64,000 nucleotides of DNA from assembly GCA_026182355.1 (NCBI GenBank), contig JAPFBL010000231.1, positions 620,001 through 684,000 on the forward strand, written 5' to 3'. The notes under the pieces were generated by a model. It was not told the DNA's origin, searched no databases, and worked only from the letters and a program-made list of their open reading frames with translations. The DNA comes from Hermatobates lingyangjiaoensis (taxonomy: Eukaryota > Arthropoda > Insecta > Hemiptera > Hermatobatidae). Positions 23,838 through 36,900 of the stretch are shown here, piece after piece. Made by a program: the position numbers and the translations under genes. Numbering within the stretch: the stretch's first letter is position 1; each line of letters opens with the position of its first letter.

Positions 23838-25146
23838 ATTTTACCAAATATAAAATATATTGATTTTTCTATGAAAAAAGTACAATGACTTTTGAAATGT
23901 ATTTCTTATAAACTAAATAACAAATGATTTCCTCGCAAACATTGGATTCCAATATTTTTTCTGGTTAGATTTTTTCAATGTAAAATTGTTTTGTACATAT
24001 ATAAGAAACCATTCTTAGGATTTCACGTATGTAAACTGATGTTTATAACTTTTAAACTTTCGAGTTACATGTTACAATTATTTTCTCATAAAAACATTGA
24101 AAGTAATTTTTAATGATGTAGAAGTTATACATACAGAAAAAAGATTAAGAAAAATATCAAAATATTCATGAGATATAAGCTATTAAAAGAAAGCACCTAC
24201 TTTGTCGTTTTTCTTTATATTTTTATAGTTGTTTAATTATGTTCTCTATTTGTAAATAAGATATTTTTAGTGCTCAAAACTATAACTTTTTCATCAAATC
24301 AATGACTATTTTTATATCAAATTTCAATGTAATATATCAAACTTTCCAACTTTTAGGGTATTCAAAATAATTTTGACATACTCCCACGGACACGCACAGA
24401 TATTATTGAAATCTATCAATAAAAAGTTCTCACTTTTTAAAAATAAATAACACAATAACAAGTACAATAGCACGAAGAAGACTTCATTGAAATTGTTCAA
24501 AATAAAAGCAGTCGCCGTGTATCCTCGACTCTCTTATACACAAGACATGTGGACATTCAAGATGATTTGAAATGAGAATCACTTGATTACTATTTCACTC
24601 AACATTCAGTCAACCAATGCCTACCTACCCAGGCAACTCTTCCTTCTCTGGGTTCTTAATTAGAGGGTCCACTTTACTAATACTCTTAGTCCCTTATCAA
24701 ACGTTACCTCTCTTCGTAACGCCTTCAACGACAGTTCACTAGATGTAGCTCAACATTTTTTATCATTCTTTCCTTACGAATTTATAAAACCACTAAGTGG
24801 ATTCGTTTGACAAAACTAATTTGCAATTCGGCAAGATTTGTTACCTTTCGCTTATAGTATCCAAATTCAACAGTAGTTGTCTGTAGTCTGAAACGGTAGT
24901 TGCGACAGACCCAATTTATCAAAATGTTCGTTTGTAGATAAATTGAAATAGTACAGAGGATTAAAATCATTTAAATTTAAGTTACATTACTTCAAGGATC
25001 CAAAGTTTATATTATGTAAGATATTCCTTATTAGAGACCGAGAGAACCTGTGTATTGCATTTTTCCTGTCATTTTTCCTTGAGTCATATTCGTATATTTG
25101 ACGTTTGTTTAATTTTTGCCTGTTTCACTTTACTTTTTATAATTTA
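23838..25146. other. AT-rich intergenic DNA, nothing recognised
   Basis: No motif-bearing frame or repeat was noticed between the foldback element and the Helitron copy. Confidence 0.45.
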
Positions 25147-26291
25147 CTAGCTGAGTTGTCCGTCTTTGATGGGTATTTTACAAAAATCAGATATGATGCC
25201 TGGTATTTCAAAATATTATTAGAATAATTATAAAATAGGAAAAAATATATTTATTAGCACAGTGTTAAGTAAGTGCCCATGCATACACCACAGTAGCTGT
25301 CTGTCAGGTGCATAGAAGAACAGAGAGTTGTAGCCTCTGACTCTTGAGGAAGCAACATACAGTTGTCCATATGAGAAACATTTGGTCTCACTCACTTCAA
25401 ACCTGCCGTAGACAGAGTTTGACATTGAGACTTATTTACCGTCCTTGCGAAACAGACGCTGAAGGGAAATAAAAAACCGTTTGCATTGTAAGGGACAGTT
25501 GCTAGGTATCAATGGTATTCGTGGTATAAACACTGACTCCCCAGTACCACACCCAGTCATGATAGCTTCTATGACGGATCTGTGCAAAGTACAAATTCGG
25601 AGTCGTGTCCCGATGCACATTTTTGGGGTACTCAAGTTTCGTAACAGTATTATTAGTGCCCTACTTTAAGTTTTAGGATATGAGCAGGCAGTACAGGAGC
25701 AGTCACAGAGTCAAGAAATTCAATTGGAGAATGAACTACTTCCTCATCACTAATCACTCTGTTTACTGAATTTAAGTTCTTTTCTCAGCTTGATATAGTG
25801 CAATAACTTATCTATTAATTTTTCTTGTCTGCTCATTTGTAGGGTGAGAATTGTTCGTTCACAAAGCCAGTAATTCTGAATAGATGGCACATCTTGAACT
25901 TCGGGAAACACCTTGTCAATTATCTCCTTCTGGGAGCTTAAATGCAAATGAAATTAAAATCAAGTAACTTGCTATACCGGCATGTTTTCATAATAAACTT
26001 TTCTGTGAAGTTAGCCAAAAACTGCTTAAAGTCCATAACTTTGCTTCTACGTTGAATTTCCAATCCATTTAAGACTAATATTTTAAGTTACACATACACA
26101 AATCTACTGTTAAGTTTCAGCTCGCTAGGTCTTATGGTGGACTGAGTCACAAAATTTTACGGATAAACCAATAGACAGAAATTTTCCTATAGGTGGATTC
26201 GCTTTCTCTAATCTATGAAACGTAAAGATAACTTAAAGTGAGTTTGTTCTAAGCAACGTACAGACAAAACCTTTCTTTTATTCATATATAT
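25147..26291 (-). mobile_element. Helitron copy 2 (deleted, helicase end only)
   Basis: On the minus strand the copy runs from about 26291 to 25147. Its 3' terminus reads CTAG followed by T, the expected Helitron end and host T. The bases just inside match the copy at 54119, whose comparison suggests a terminal hairpin AGACG-TGCC-CGTCT. The 5' part includes ACGTTTCATAGATTAGAG and TTTCTGTC segments shared by all copies, and the single-copy version of the segment that is doubled in copies 1 and 3. The middle is a decayed helicase C-terminus. The Rep domain is absent. Confidence 0.78.
25260..25945 (-). pseudogene. Helitron Pif1-like helicase C-terminal remnant
   Basis: Minus-strand frames carry KVFPEVQDVPSIQNYWLCER then TILT (25840-25945), IGTRLRICTLHRSVIEA, TGCGTGESVFIPRIPLIPSN, and finally CFSYGQLYVASSRVRGYNSL, FFYAPDRQ (about 25300-25395). 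The last block is the signature end of Helitron helicases (C.SHGQLYVA.SRV...N.L...). It is better preserved than in the other copies. The region that should hold KSQGQTL is deleted or scrambled between about 25395 and 25470. Several frame changes make it non-functional. Confidence 0.8.
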
Positions 26292-26729
26292 TTCAAATGA
26301 ACATTTGTTCAAATTGCTCCAGGTCAAGTGTCATTGTTCGACAGAAATTTATTTATTTATTTTTTAATAACAAGAACATACATGATTTCAAGAATATGAA
26401 AGATATAATGAAAAAATTAAATGAACTTGAAAATATATAAATCATAAGATTTTAATTAATGCTAATGCTACATTTTAGTTTAATTATAGAATCATAGTCA
26501 TTCAATGGAAAAAATCCTTCCATGCGTTCTCCAATTGTTCTAAGCAAAAACGAAAATTACATTTTCATTATTAATTGGCAAATGCTTAGATACGGTATTA
26601 GCATGAAGAAAATCAGTTAAGGAAATTAGTGATCAATATTAGTGATTTGTTAATGGATATACTTACAGTAAAGCAGAGCATAGATCACTCCAGCTTTTCT
26701 TTATCTTAATAAGTTGTTTCTATTTTTAG
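26292..26729 (+). other. Region upstream of MGST1-like coding exon 1
   Basis: AT-rich DNA. The bases directly before the start codon read TATTTTTAG, a good 3' splice site, so the ATG appears to be the first codon of an internal exon. A 5' UTR exon would then lie upstream, here or beyond the Helitron. I could not identify that exon or a promoter. Confidence 0.4.
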
Positions 26730-26897
26730 ATGGCGATTTCAAAATCAGTTAATACAAACAACGGAACATCTTTAGGAGAAGAAATGCTAAGTGTTGATAA
26801 CCCTCTCTTCCGAGCTTATAGTTTCTACACTGCTATTTTAGTTTTAAAAGTTCTTATTTTACCACTTATAATAATAATATATCAGTTCAAAAAGAAG
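26730..26897 (+). CDS. Mgst1: MGST1-like microsomal glutathione S-transferase, coding exon 1
   Basis: The product is a MAPEG-family membrane enzyme that conjugates glutathione to lipophilic electrophiles and reduces lipid peroxides, normally as a trimer in ER and outer mitochondrial membranes (family knowledge). This exon encodes residues 1-56. The start is followed by about 27 polar residues, then VDNPLFRAYSFYTAILVLK and a hydrophobic stretch (about 31-51), the first membrane helix, ending in a QFKKK basic anchor. The ATG lies directly after a TTTTTAG acceptor. An inner methionine at residue 20 is an alternative start and would give a length closer to the roughly 155 residues usual for the family. 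The exon ends AAG before the donor GTTAGT, phase 0. Identification rests mainly on the join to exons 2 and 3. Confidence 0.85.
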
Positions 26898-27728
26898 GTT
26901 AGTAATGTATTTACTTTTATTTCTATCATTATAAATAGATATTTAATGGCAGTCTTCATACTTTATAGGAATATATTTTAGCTTAACAGATAAAGATGAA
27001 TACTTTTATCCCATTTCCTTTTATTTTAGTCAAAATTAATTAAAATGGACGAGATTGGTAAAATCTATAAAAAATACGAGTATTTTATTTTTTGGAGAAT
27101 TTCAGTTTTTTAAATTAGTTTTTTTTAAGTTTTTTCTTCGTTCCCGCTAAGAGTAAAATTTTCTCATAGTCTTCCGTTACTAAAGAATTTTCTTCTATAA
27201 TTTATCATTAAAGTAAATCAACGAATATTGAATTTCATATATTTCACTTTAGTTATAAATTTGTTACGTTAAGGTAGTTGTTCTCTAGAGAAGAGATCTT
27301 TTCAAATAGTGCTTCTTTGACATCAGGAGTCCTATGCTGCTTCCAATTCAGCTTTATAACAAGACATTTGGTTTTGTTGAGTATGACAAAGTACAAAGGG
27401 TCCGATAATAGTACGCCCCCTTTGAAGGTTAATTAAACATTTTGCATAGTCCACATAAAGAAATTAAAACTAGATTAAAAACTGCTGAACTAAAGCGTGA
27501 AATCACAGGCTTAACTATCAGAGGTGGCTGGAGTGCAGTTCATGTGATCATTAATTACCGCCCTACAAAGTTATAGGTAAACCAATTTTTACTTGTTCTA
27601 GCAATACAACACAGTGTCTGTATGTACTTGTTTCCTTTATAAAAATCACACTGCCAACCGTTCTTCGTCACATTGTTTTCATTAGCTTTCCATTAACTCA
27701 GTGTAGATTATTGGATGCTATATTAAAA

Positions 27729-29025
27729 CTAGCAAAATACTATTAAAAATTATAGAATAGTAGAAAATACCATTATTAGTACAGTGTTAAGCAAATGCCT
27801 CTGTATACACTACATTAGCTGTCTGTCCTTCAGGTTCATGGAAGAACAAACAGTTGGAACCTCTGACTCTTGAGCAAGTAAACTACAGTTGACCATGTGA
27901 GAAAAACTTGGTCTCGATAACTTGAATTCCTGCGTTAGATAAAGTTTCCCCTTGCGACTTAGTTAATAGCATTGCGAAATAGACTCTGACGGGACTTTGC
28001 AAACGTTGCAATAGAAACAGATAGCGGCTCAGAATCAATGGTATGCGTAGTATACACACAGACTTCCCAATACCACACACAGATGTCTGACACAATGCCA
28101 TATCTGTGCAGAGCACGAACTCAGAGTCGTCTTCCGTTGCACATTTCCCGGGGCACTCAAGTTTCGTAACATGAAATTTGTTACTGCTACTAAACTGCAG
28201 CATGATTGGTGCTCCTACTTTAAGTTTTTACTCATGAGCGGGCAGTCCAGGAGAAAGAATTCAGAGTCCAAAAATTCAGTTGGATAATGAACTGCTTCCT
28301 CATCACTAATCACTCTCTTTATTGACTTGTAAGTTCTATCCTCGGCTTTTTATAGCGTAAGAACTTGTTTGTTAATTTTTCCTGCCTGTTCATATTAAGG
28401 GCTGAGAATTGCTCGTTCACAAAGATATTTATTATTAATAGATAGTACATCCTCACCTCTAGGAAACAACTTTTTAATTATGTCAAATAGGCAATATATT
28501 CATATGCTCCAATGAAATTTAAATCAACTAACAATACCTACTTGCTACACCTGCATATTTTCAAAATAAACATATCTGTGAAGTTAGCGAAATACAGCTT
28601 AAAGGTCCATAACTTCGCTTCTGCACTGAATTATCAATCTATTCAGAGCCTATATTGTAAGTTAGGCATACACAAATCTAGTGTTAAAGTTTCAGCTCGC
28701 TGTGTCTCATGGTGTCTGAGTTTACTTGTGACAAACGTTTTTGCTTTAAACGTCCATAACTTCACTTCTACGTTGAATTTCCAATCAATTCAGAGCCTAT
28801 ATTTTAAGTTAGACATATACAAAAATCTACTGTAAATGTTTCAGCTTGGTATGTCTTACAGTAGCTGAGTTTACTTGCGACAAAATTTTGCGGACAAACC
28901 GACAAAGCGACAGAAATTTTTCTAAGGGTGGATTCGGTTTCTCCAATGTATGAAACGTAAAGAAAACTTGAAATGAGTCAGTTCTAAGCAATGTACAGAC
29001 AAAATCATTATTCTATTTATCTAGA
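27729..29025 (-). mobile_element. Helitron copy 3 inside MGST1-like intron 1
   Basis: On the minus strand the element starts after host A at 29025 with TCTAGATAAATAGAA and ends at 27729 with CTAG followed by host T. This fits Helitron insertion between A and T with no target duplication. It is closely similar to copy 1 (14108-15319), including the tandemly doubled 5' segment (about 28605-28735 and 28750-28885). The hairpin expected just inside the CTAG end seems deleted. It contains only the end of the helicase gene, so it depends on another copy for movement. Confidence 0.78.
27820..28500 (-). pseudogene. Helitron Pif1-like helicase C-terminal remnant
   Basis: The best frame (28203 down to 27883, 106 codons) reads NKFHVTKLECPGKCATEDDS, then FVLCTDMALCQTSVCGIGKS, VCILRIPLILSRYLF, LLQRLQSPVRVYFAMLLTKS, QGETLSNAGIQV and FFSHGQL. 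These correspond to the L..G..PKLCNGTRL block, the FIPRI.L.PS block, and the helicase motifs P.R..FAMT.NKSQGQTL and FSHGQLYVA. KSQG and SHGQ are intact here, while the rest of the protein upstream (ATP-binding motifs, Rep nuclease) is absent. Upstream frames at 28203-28500 are decayed. Confidence 0.8.
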
Positions 29026-30356
29026 TGTCAATAGTTTTTCTTACAGTTCTGATAGTTTTCTATACTCAAGACTCATGTTTTCTTAAAATCTCTGGACAAA
29101 TGTATCTATCTTATAAATTCATATTCATTCTTAAGTATAAGAAGGTATTCATCAATGAAAGTTTGATAATAATTTCCTCCACACTTCTTTACAATTACGC
29201 TAAATTATTGGAGTTAGGCCTATTAAATACATAGTAATCGTAAATGAATGTGTTTTTAGTATTTTAGAACCCAACAATTTTGTAAAAATTAATATATTTT
29301 AGATTCTAAGTCGATTGAAAGTAATAAAACTATTAGTATATGATTTTATGTCACAGAAGGTGAAACAATCTTAATCTGTACAGTCCATCTACATGTAAAA
29401 GTTACTGGTATTTTGAACGGATCTGTGTCAGAATAGATATTGTCTATGACTGTACTGAGATATCTAAACAAAGTTTCAATTTCATCAACCATTATGAGTT
29501 TGAGTGAGAAGCCTTAGTACAATATGAATACCTCCATAAAGTAACTGGTATTAGATAATTTCACGTAGGGCTGAGTTTTTTTAAACTGCTATCGAGTTTT
29601 AATGTCTTTCGTGAATAAATGAGTGATGATTTTCTACTGACCAGTAAGGTTGACATATCTGGGTTGTTTTGAATCTAGTTTAACCGAGCACTGTCAATTC
29701 ATGATACAAAGAAAGATATTGAAAACTGGAGTACGAGGTTAAGATAAGTAGGTACTCTGTAAAAAAACAATAAGTTTTAAAAACACCTGATCGATTTGTA
29801 CATTTTTATTAGCTTTCAATTAAACATTGAGGAGAAGTTGAAATCATAAAGTATAATAGCAAATATTTTAATTTTTCATAATTATTCTGAAAATAGATCA
29901 AACAAAACCAAAGGTAGTCTCCAAATGACAAAATAATAATTTTTTTCCTGTTATGAACTCAATTTTTTTTTTAAACAACTAAAATTTTTAAACAAGAAGA
30001 AGTTAGAAATATGTTAGAGTCAAAATTATCAAATTAAAATTATAAAGTTAGACACTAAAAAGGGCGGTGTGCTAATGGAAACCTTTAAGAGAACAAACCA
30101 AGAGCTTTTGTCTGATGAAGAATTAAATTAAAGAGAAGAACCTCTTTACAGGTGATGGTAAAACATTTTTTAAAAAAAAAAAATGAATCTCTTTGGTGCT
30201 ACATCCTATATAAAATTTACAGTCGCCGCCTAACACTTTGGAGGCCTATTATACTGTAAATGACATATTTATATTTTAATTTATAAAATAAAAGGTTTTA
30301 TTTCATAATGCTAGATACTTTGATCAAAAGGCTTTTCAAAGGTATTCTTGTTTTAG

Positions 30357-30451
30357 GTTACCATGTCTCCAGAAGATGTAACTTTTCTTAAACTTTTTGG
30401 TATGAAAGTAAGACTTAGTCATGATGACCCAGATGTCGAGAGAGTAAGAAG
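30357..30451 (+). CDS. Mgst1: MGST1-like microsomal glutathione S-transferase, coding exon 2
   Basis: This exon encodes residues 57-87 and two bases of codon 88. It reads VTMSPEDVTFLKLFGMKVRL then SHDDPDVERVR, and the split codon supplies the second R of the family's ERVRR motif. It is the cytosolic loop between helices 1 and 2. Mammalian MGST1 has the same order, with NPEDC at the start and DDRVERVRR at the end. At the place of the mammalian stress-sensing Cys49 (PEDC) this protein has valine (PEDV), so thiol activation at that site is not expected. The acceptor is TTGTTTTAG and the donor GTATTC, phase 2. I chose 30451 as the end because it restores RRALRNDIEN with exon 3. Confidence 0.88.
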
Positions 30452-30904
30452 GTATTCATTTAATGCAACTATATGCAGCTTTATTCTTTTGTTTTAGTAG
30501 AACATTAACTAGGTTAATGGAAATTTATATTACAACGTTAGCATAGATAGGGAATGATAAAATGGGCGTTAGGATAAATGATACAATAATTACCTAGCAA
30601 AACATCTAGATGGACAAACACTCATCTTTACTGTAGGTAAATACTATATCAAACTCGTTGACGATATATTGTAACTTTAATTTATTTTAATATTGTTATC
30701 GTATAGCCAAACTTATAGATAATTCATAATGATTCCATTTGCTTTGATGTGACTGTCTTCGTTTTTATAATTATAACAAACATGAAATAATTGATTTAGA
30801 AGGATCTGACATGTCAATATTATTACCATTATTAAACGGAATGTCCGAATCTCATCGCGCTCATGCAGACCGTGTCCACACTGCCGGATTCCTTTTGTCG
30901 TTGC

Positions 30905-31369
30905 AAAACCAATCTTCAGATTTTAAGCTCTTCAGTCATCTGTCTTTAGAGAAGTTCATTTCAAAACCAATCTTCAGATTTTAAGCTCTTCAGTCATCTG
31001 TCTTTAGAGAAGTTCATTTCAAACAGAATCTTCAGATTTTAAGCTTCTCAGTCATCTGTCTTTAGAGAAGTTCATTTCAAAACCAATCTTCAGATTTTAA
31101 GCTCTTCAGTCATCTGTCTTTAGAGAAGTTCATTTCAAACCCAATCTTCAGATTTTAAGCTTCTCAGTCATCTGTCTTTAGAGAAGTTCATTTCAAAACC
31201 AATCTTCAGATTTTAAGCTTCTCAGTCATCTGTCTTTAGAGAAGTTCATTTCAAAACCAATCTTCAGATTTTAAGCTCTTCAGTCATCTGTCTTTAGAAA
31301 AGTTCATTTCAAACCCAATCTTCAGATTTTAAGCTTCTCAGTCATCTGTCTTTAGAGAAATGCCTATCT
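30905..31369 (+). repeat. 58-bp minisatellite, 8 copies
   Basis: AATCTTCAGATTTTAAGCT recurs at 30911, 30969, 31027, 31085, 31143, 31201, 31259 and 31317, an exact 58-bp period. Units end GAGAAGTTCATTTCAAA. The last unit stops after TCTTTAGAGAA. Two subtypes differ by a two-base swap, CTCTTCAG against CTTCTCAG, in the order 1,1,2,1,2,2,1,2. The array lies in intron 2 of the MGST1-like gene. Confidence 0.95.
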
Positions 31370-32091
31370 TGAATATTCATATTTAATATAATTTGCCAAA
31401 AAATCTTTAACCTCTAAATGCTATTGCATCGTATTCTCATAGAATGTGTTTATGGGATGCCACATTTTCCAGATTGTGGAACTACTAGTGTTTGCTGCTA
31501 GCTGATGTGTCAATACTGAAATTAGTAATTTCAGTTGAGGTTCGAAGAATCTCATTACCACGTAGTGTAACTTGTATCTGCTTCCTTCTTAGTCCATTCT
31601 GTATTTGCATACTTGGGATAGCAGGTAGATGTTAAAAGTGCTACAGGGAACAGACAGTTTATTCCGCTCGAAATTTGTTCTCCTGTTTACTTCGAATTTA
31701 ACACCTGTTCTACGACCGTTTTGATATTATCATTCCTCCCTGCATAACCTTTCGTTAACTTGAATGTATTTGTTTCTATTGAAATTCATTTTTGACGCTA
31801 CTATACGGACAAATACTTCTATCTTGAAATCAGGAAGCTTCTTAATTCTATGACAATTTGTGGTCACATTAACATCCACTGTCAAATATTCCATGCGGGG
31901 TATTGTGTCTGGCATCATAGAGCCAAATTATTAATATTTCGTTGAATAACTTGTTTGAAAATATTTCCCCTGTCCATCCCGTGCAATCAGAATGGACTGT
32001 GAAGTCCTTATTTCTTGAGAAAATATTTAAAGAAAGAGGAGGATTGAAGATTATTATTCTTTTCATGCTGGAAGTGGTTCAGGTGGTCATT

Positions 32092-32092
<1 letters not shown>

Positions 32093-32141
<49 letters not shown>
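32093..32141 (+). repeat. (CT)n(CA)n microsatellite
   Basis: A CT run (about 32093-32128) is directly followed by a CA run (to about 32141). Confidence 0.95.
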
Positions 32142-32145
<4 letters not shown>

Positions 32146-33204
32146 AATACACTTGACTACACGGTTTATTACGGATAATTTGAATTTTTAATTCATTTCA
32201 CAAACGATGAGTTAGACACAATTATTTTACTACCACAGTAACAGTATTTTTGTTGAGCTAGACACCATCCCTCACTTTGGAATGTAACATAAAATATGTG
32301 GTCCTACTGAGTATGCTTTTATGATTTTAATCTTTCATAATCGTAATTTCATCAAAAAGTACTCAGCTAATATACTCTCTTATAGTGATATTTTTGGGTA
32401 TGATTGCATTATACATCGTAAAACTTTTTTTTTTTTTTGATAAAACTATGATATCCAACGAGCTTTCATAATCTATGATGTCATTTTTTTACATTTGATT
32501 GCAAAAATGTAGTCTAAAATCACTAAAAGATGCTCTAAGATCACTAAGGGTCTAAAAGTAACTTTTTCGTAATGCAGTATTACCTGTAATGCAATAGGCA
32601 TGATCTACATTAGATCCTATTTTTGTTATTAATATGAATATGACACCTCAGATAGTGTGGCCTACAATGTGCTTTCAACCTTTTGCATAATATAAACGTA
32701 AGCATTCTTAGATATCATAAAAAAAAAATTGAATTTTTGGGACCAGTTTGTAAAATTAAAATAAAATTTTTTAAAAGTAAAATTTTTGGGATTAAGGGAT
32801 TGATATCCGTCAATATTTGATATCGATTTGTTATATAATTACTATACTTTACATATTATAATGATATATACCATTTCTTTGCGTTTGCTTTTATAATTAT
32901 AAAAGTTAACATTCTTTACATATCATATTAACAAATATAAAATTTTCGAATTTCTTTTATTAAATATTTAAATAACAATTCTGTTTCACTGAATTCAGAT
33001 AAAAAACATTAAGTCCAACAATACAACAAATCTAGCAACAGCAGGTTCTCTGTAATTCCAAATAAGTTTTCCATTTTTCGTGTTATTTTTCTGTTTGTAG
33101 TAATTAGAATTTCTATAAAGTTATTCTAATGATTTGTTAAGTACACTTCCTATATAAAATTTCATTGGTCTAAAATTAGTAGTTTAGCAACAAAAGTTAT
33201 TGCT

Positions 33205-33473
33205 AACGTTTATAATAAAACTTATTCTACCATTATTTACTGTTTTGGGGATAACTTTAGTTACTGGTTATTAGTTATTATTTAACTAATTAGTTATTAG
33301 TTATTGGGGATAACGTTTATAATAAAACTTATTCTACCATTATTTACTGTTTTGGGGATAACTTTAGTTATTGGTTATTAGTTATTATTTAACTAATTAG
33401 TTATTAGTTATTGGGGATAACGTTTATAATAAAACTTATTCTACCATTATTTACTGTTTTGGGGATAACTTTA
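33205..33473 (+). repeat. 107-bp tandem repeat, about 2.5 copies
   Basis: AACGTTTATAATAAAACTTA starts at 33205, 33312 and 33419, a period of 107 bp. The units are nearly identical (one TTACTGG/TTATTGG difference). Each contains nested short repeats of TTAGTTATTA. Confidence 0.92.
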
Positions 33474-33999
33474 TTAAGATCCTACACACAGTATGACCTC
33501 TAACAAGTAAAAAACTTTCGGAATCAATTATGAGTCGCTTTATTACATGTTGGTTCAAAACTGACCTTACCAAAAAAAAATTGTTGAAAAAACTGAAGTT
33601 TTTTCTGGTAAAGCTGCTATAAGTCTTCTAATAAATACCAAAATTTTAACACTATAGAATTAGAAATTTAAGAGAAAAAAAATTTGTCTATAAACACAAT
33701 TAAGACAGAATTTGTCTTTCCAATGATACAGTATTTCCCAAAACTAACGTGGTACAACTAAATTAAAGTACAAAAATTACCACAGATGGCAGAATAGCTC
33801 TCAGGGGATTCACAAACAAACAAAGATTGAGAACTATGATCCAGACGAACTCAAAGTGCTTTCAAACATTAGTTCATACAACTAATAATCAAATGTTACT
33901 GTGGATCAATAAATAGTAACTGATGCATGAATCTGTAGTTCCTAGATTTCAACACTTATTTATTCTTATTATTTTAGTTTAGTTTTGTAATGTGGCTAA

Positions 34000-36900
34000 A
34001 CAACTTTAGTTAAGAACCATTCAAACTATTTAACCAAATAAGTGTCCTTATCATTTAACATACCAAATTTAGTAGACTTATTGCAAATAGTCAAAAGAGA
34101 CATAGGTTTATACAGATTTATATAAAAGAAGAAAAGAGAAATAGGCATACTTGTAATCAGTAGATAGTCTTAAAACACCAGACTAGTGTTTTAAAAACCT
34201 CTGTTACTTTAAAATTAATTTTAAAAAAGCATTACTTTAGAAGTGTTATAACTAAAATAGTTATAACATAAAGGAATATAAAAATATTACGAATAACACG
34301 TTGAATAACAGATGAATGTAATTTATTATTATTATAAGCATTATTTATTTAAGCACTAAGCATTTATTATTTTTTTGTTACAAAAACTTTCTTAATTCTT
34401 ACAAACTATTCTTCTTGAGAAACAAAACACTGACTTACTTTTCTCAAATTCTAAGAAACTTGATAGGCCAATAATCCTATAAAGGAAACCATATAGATAA
34501 AGGAAAAAGTAAATAAAAGGAAAACATAAAGGCAACTTTAAATATGACAAAAAGAAAGGAGCTGCAGATTATAGAAAAATAAATAATATACTATTTTATA
34601 TATGATTACGTTTATTATATAAATTTCCTTAAAAGAAACTTTTTATAAATACCCTTAAATTTTTTATGGACATCAATGTTATCACGTCATGATAATATAT
34701 GAGATTTTCATTAAAAACATGCACAAACCATTTTTTATCAAGAATGAACCCCATTTCAACTGAGATCACTGAAACTTGTTTGTAGATTTACATTCAAGTT
34801 GGAATAAAATGTATCTAAGTAATCTCATTTGATTAAAAATGTATTAATCAAATGTATTGAAATATATTTAAGCTATTTAAATGTATGTGAATGCTACGTA
34901 TAAATTAATGTCTTTAAAATAACCCAGTCGATAAATATTAGGAAATTTATGTAACTTTAATAAAAAATAATATAAATTATAATTAAGTATCAAAAATAAG
35001 AAATTGTAATTAAAATAATGTGACATTCGATTCTATATATTTAGTAGAAACAATCAATGTTCAAACCTCAATAAGAAATGATATTGTTATATCACATGTT
35101 TTGTGAAATCTTGTTATATTTAGTAAAACATTTAAATTTCCATAAAAGTGATTCTTATAATTAAAATATAGTATTATTGGTATTACAAAATATAAATGAT
35201 AACACGTTATAATATTCTCTACCTAAATTTATAATATGCTTAAGTTAAAGAACATTCATAACCAAGTACATATTATTATATTAACAAATAGAATTATTGT
35301 TTTAAAATAATAAATACTGCATTAGACCTGATGTAATGTTGTTAATAAATTAAAAGATTATTTATGAAACATAATTTGTGTAATATTTCATCTTTGAAAA
35401 TGTTTCAAAAACAGGCATTGTAAAATTACTATTTGCATCAGTTGATTTTGACATTTTTAAGATCTTTTCTTCCTTTTTCATTTCTAATTAAAGAGTTGAT
35501 CTTCAATCTTGATTCGGAATTTATATTTAACTATAAATTTAGAAGTTTTTATTTCTTTTCATCTTGTATAATGTTCAAACTACTGAACTTTAATTATTTT
35601 GCAGGATAATTGTAAAATTTTTATTAATTTATACATAATAAGTAATTAAGTATCTTTTAAATTATATTTAATTAGAAATTATTTTCGCCAGTAACATATA
35701 TTTGTAATATTTCATTAGAAATTACCTGTTTTCTTTGTAACGAAATATTTCTCCATGGGTACTGATTAGCGTAAATCTTTTTTCATCCCTTTTATTGCTA
35801 TTCAAATAAATTCCTAAATGTTGTTTACTATCTAATGACATTATAGATAATGACACTTTATATCTAATGACACTAATGACTCTATATTTTAAGTCGTCTA
35901 TCTTTTATTATTACCTTGTAAATACAATAATGATGATCCGTATCGTTTTAGAATTGGCATCTGAATGTAAATTAGTTGTTAATCATTTAATTTGTGTTTA
36001 ACTGTTTTAAGTACAACTGTTTTATTTTGCTAGCATATGGAGATCTAATTTAAATTCAGTGTTTATTGAACATCTGATTTGTTATTTCTTTATATTTATA
36101 GGGTTATGACATACTTATTCCATTTCATTTTTTTATCATGTATATTTTTTTCATTTTCTTCATGCAAGCTATTTGTCGAGTATATTCATATTACTGATCT
36201 TTTTACTCTTGTTCAGCATTAAAATTACTGTTTATTTCCTTTTTATCTTTATTGTACTTTAAATATTAGTTATCAGTACATGTGTTACCTAATATTATCA
36301 TCAATACACTATTATTACTTATCAATATACTTTATTATATTATTATATTTATTATACTTTATTATAAATATTATAATATATTATAATATATAATAAATAT
36401 TATATATATTATATTATATTTATTATACTTTATTATACTATTATTTATATAATTATTATTAGTAGCATTAATAATAATAACAATAATTATTGTTGATCAT
36501 AATCTTATTGATTAACAATAATATAATCAATAAGATTATAATTACTTACGTCAAAAAGAAGGATTGAATATGATTGAATCGATGAATTTCCAAGTATGTT
36601 TGATAATATGAATTAAATTCACAGAACTAAAACACATACAAGAGATCACAAAAACTTAGTATTTTCTTTCAACTGCCTAGTAGTCCCGTAGAAAGATCTA
36701 CATCATTCTAAACGCAAACGAGAACTGAAGTTACTCTTTTTCAAGGGCGTTCAATCGGTATAGCCAACTTACAAATTAAGGGGGGACAAAGAAAAATGAA
36801 ATATATAATAACGAAAATAAATAAGTACAGTTCATTAAGAAAACAAATCAATGTACCGAAATATAAGGCACATCGTAAATATTTTAAAAATAAAAAAATG

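Larger units (their letters stand above)
26898..30356 (+). other. Mgst1: Intron 1 of the MGST1-like gene
   Basis: It begins GTTAGT and ends TTGTTTTAG, phase 0. It contains a complete Helitron copy (27729-29025) in the opposite orientation and otherwise AT-rich DNA with no other gene seen. Confidence 0.8.

Noticed and set aside
28512..28835. 107-codon + strand frame
   Set aside because: It lies in the non-coding 5' part of a Helitron copy and contains its doubled segment.
30905..31369. Possible CRISPR-like array
   Set aside because: The units are contiguous with no variable spacers; it is a minisatellite in a eukaryotic intron.
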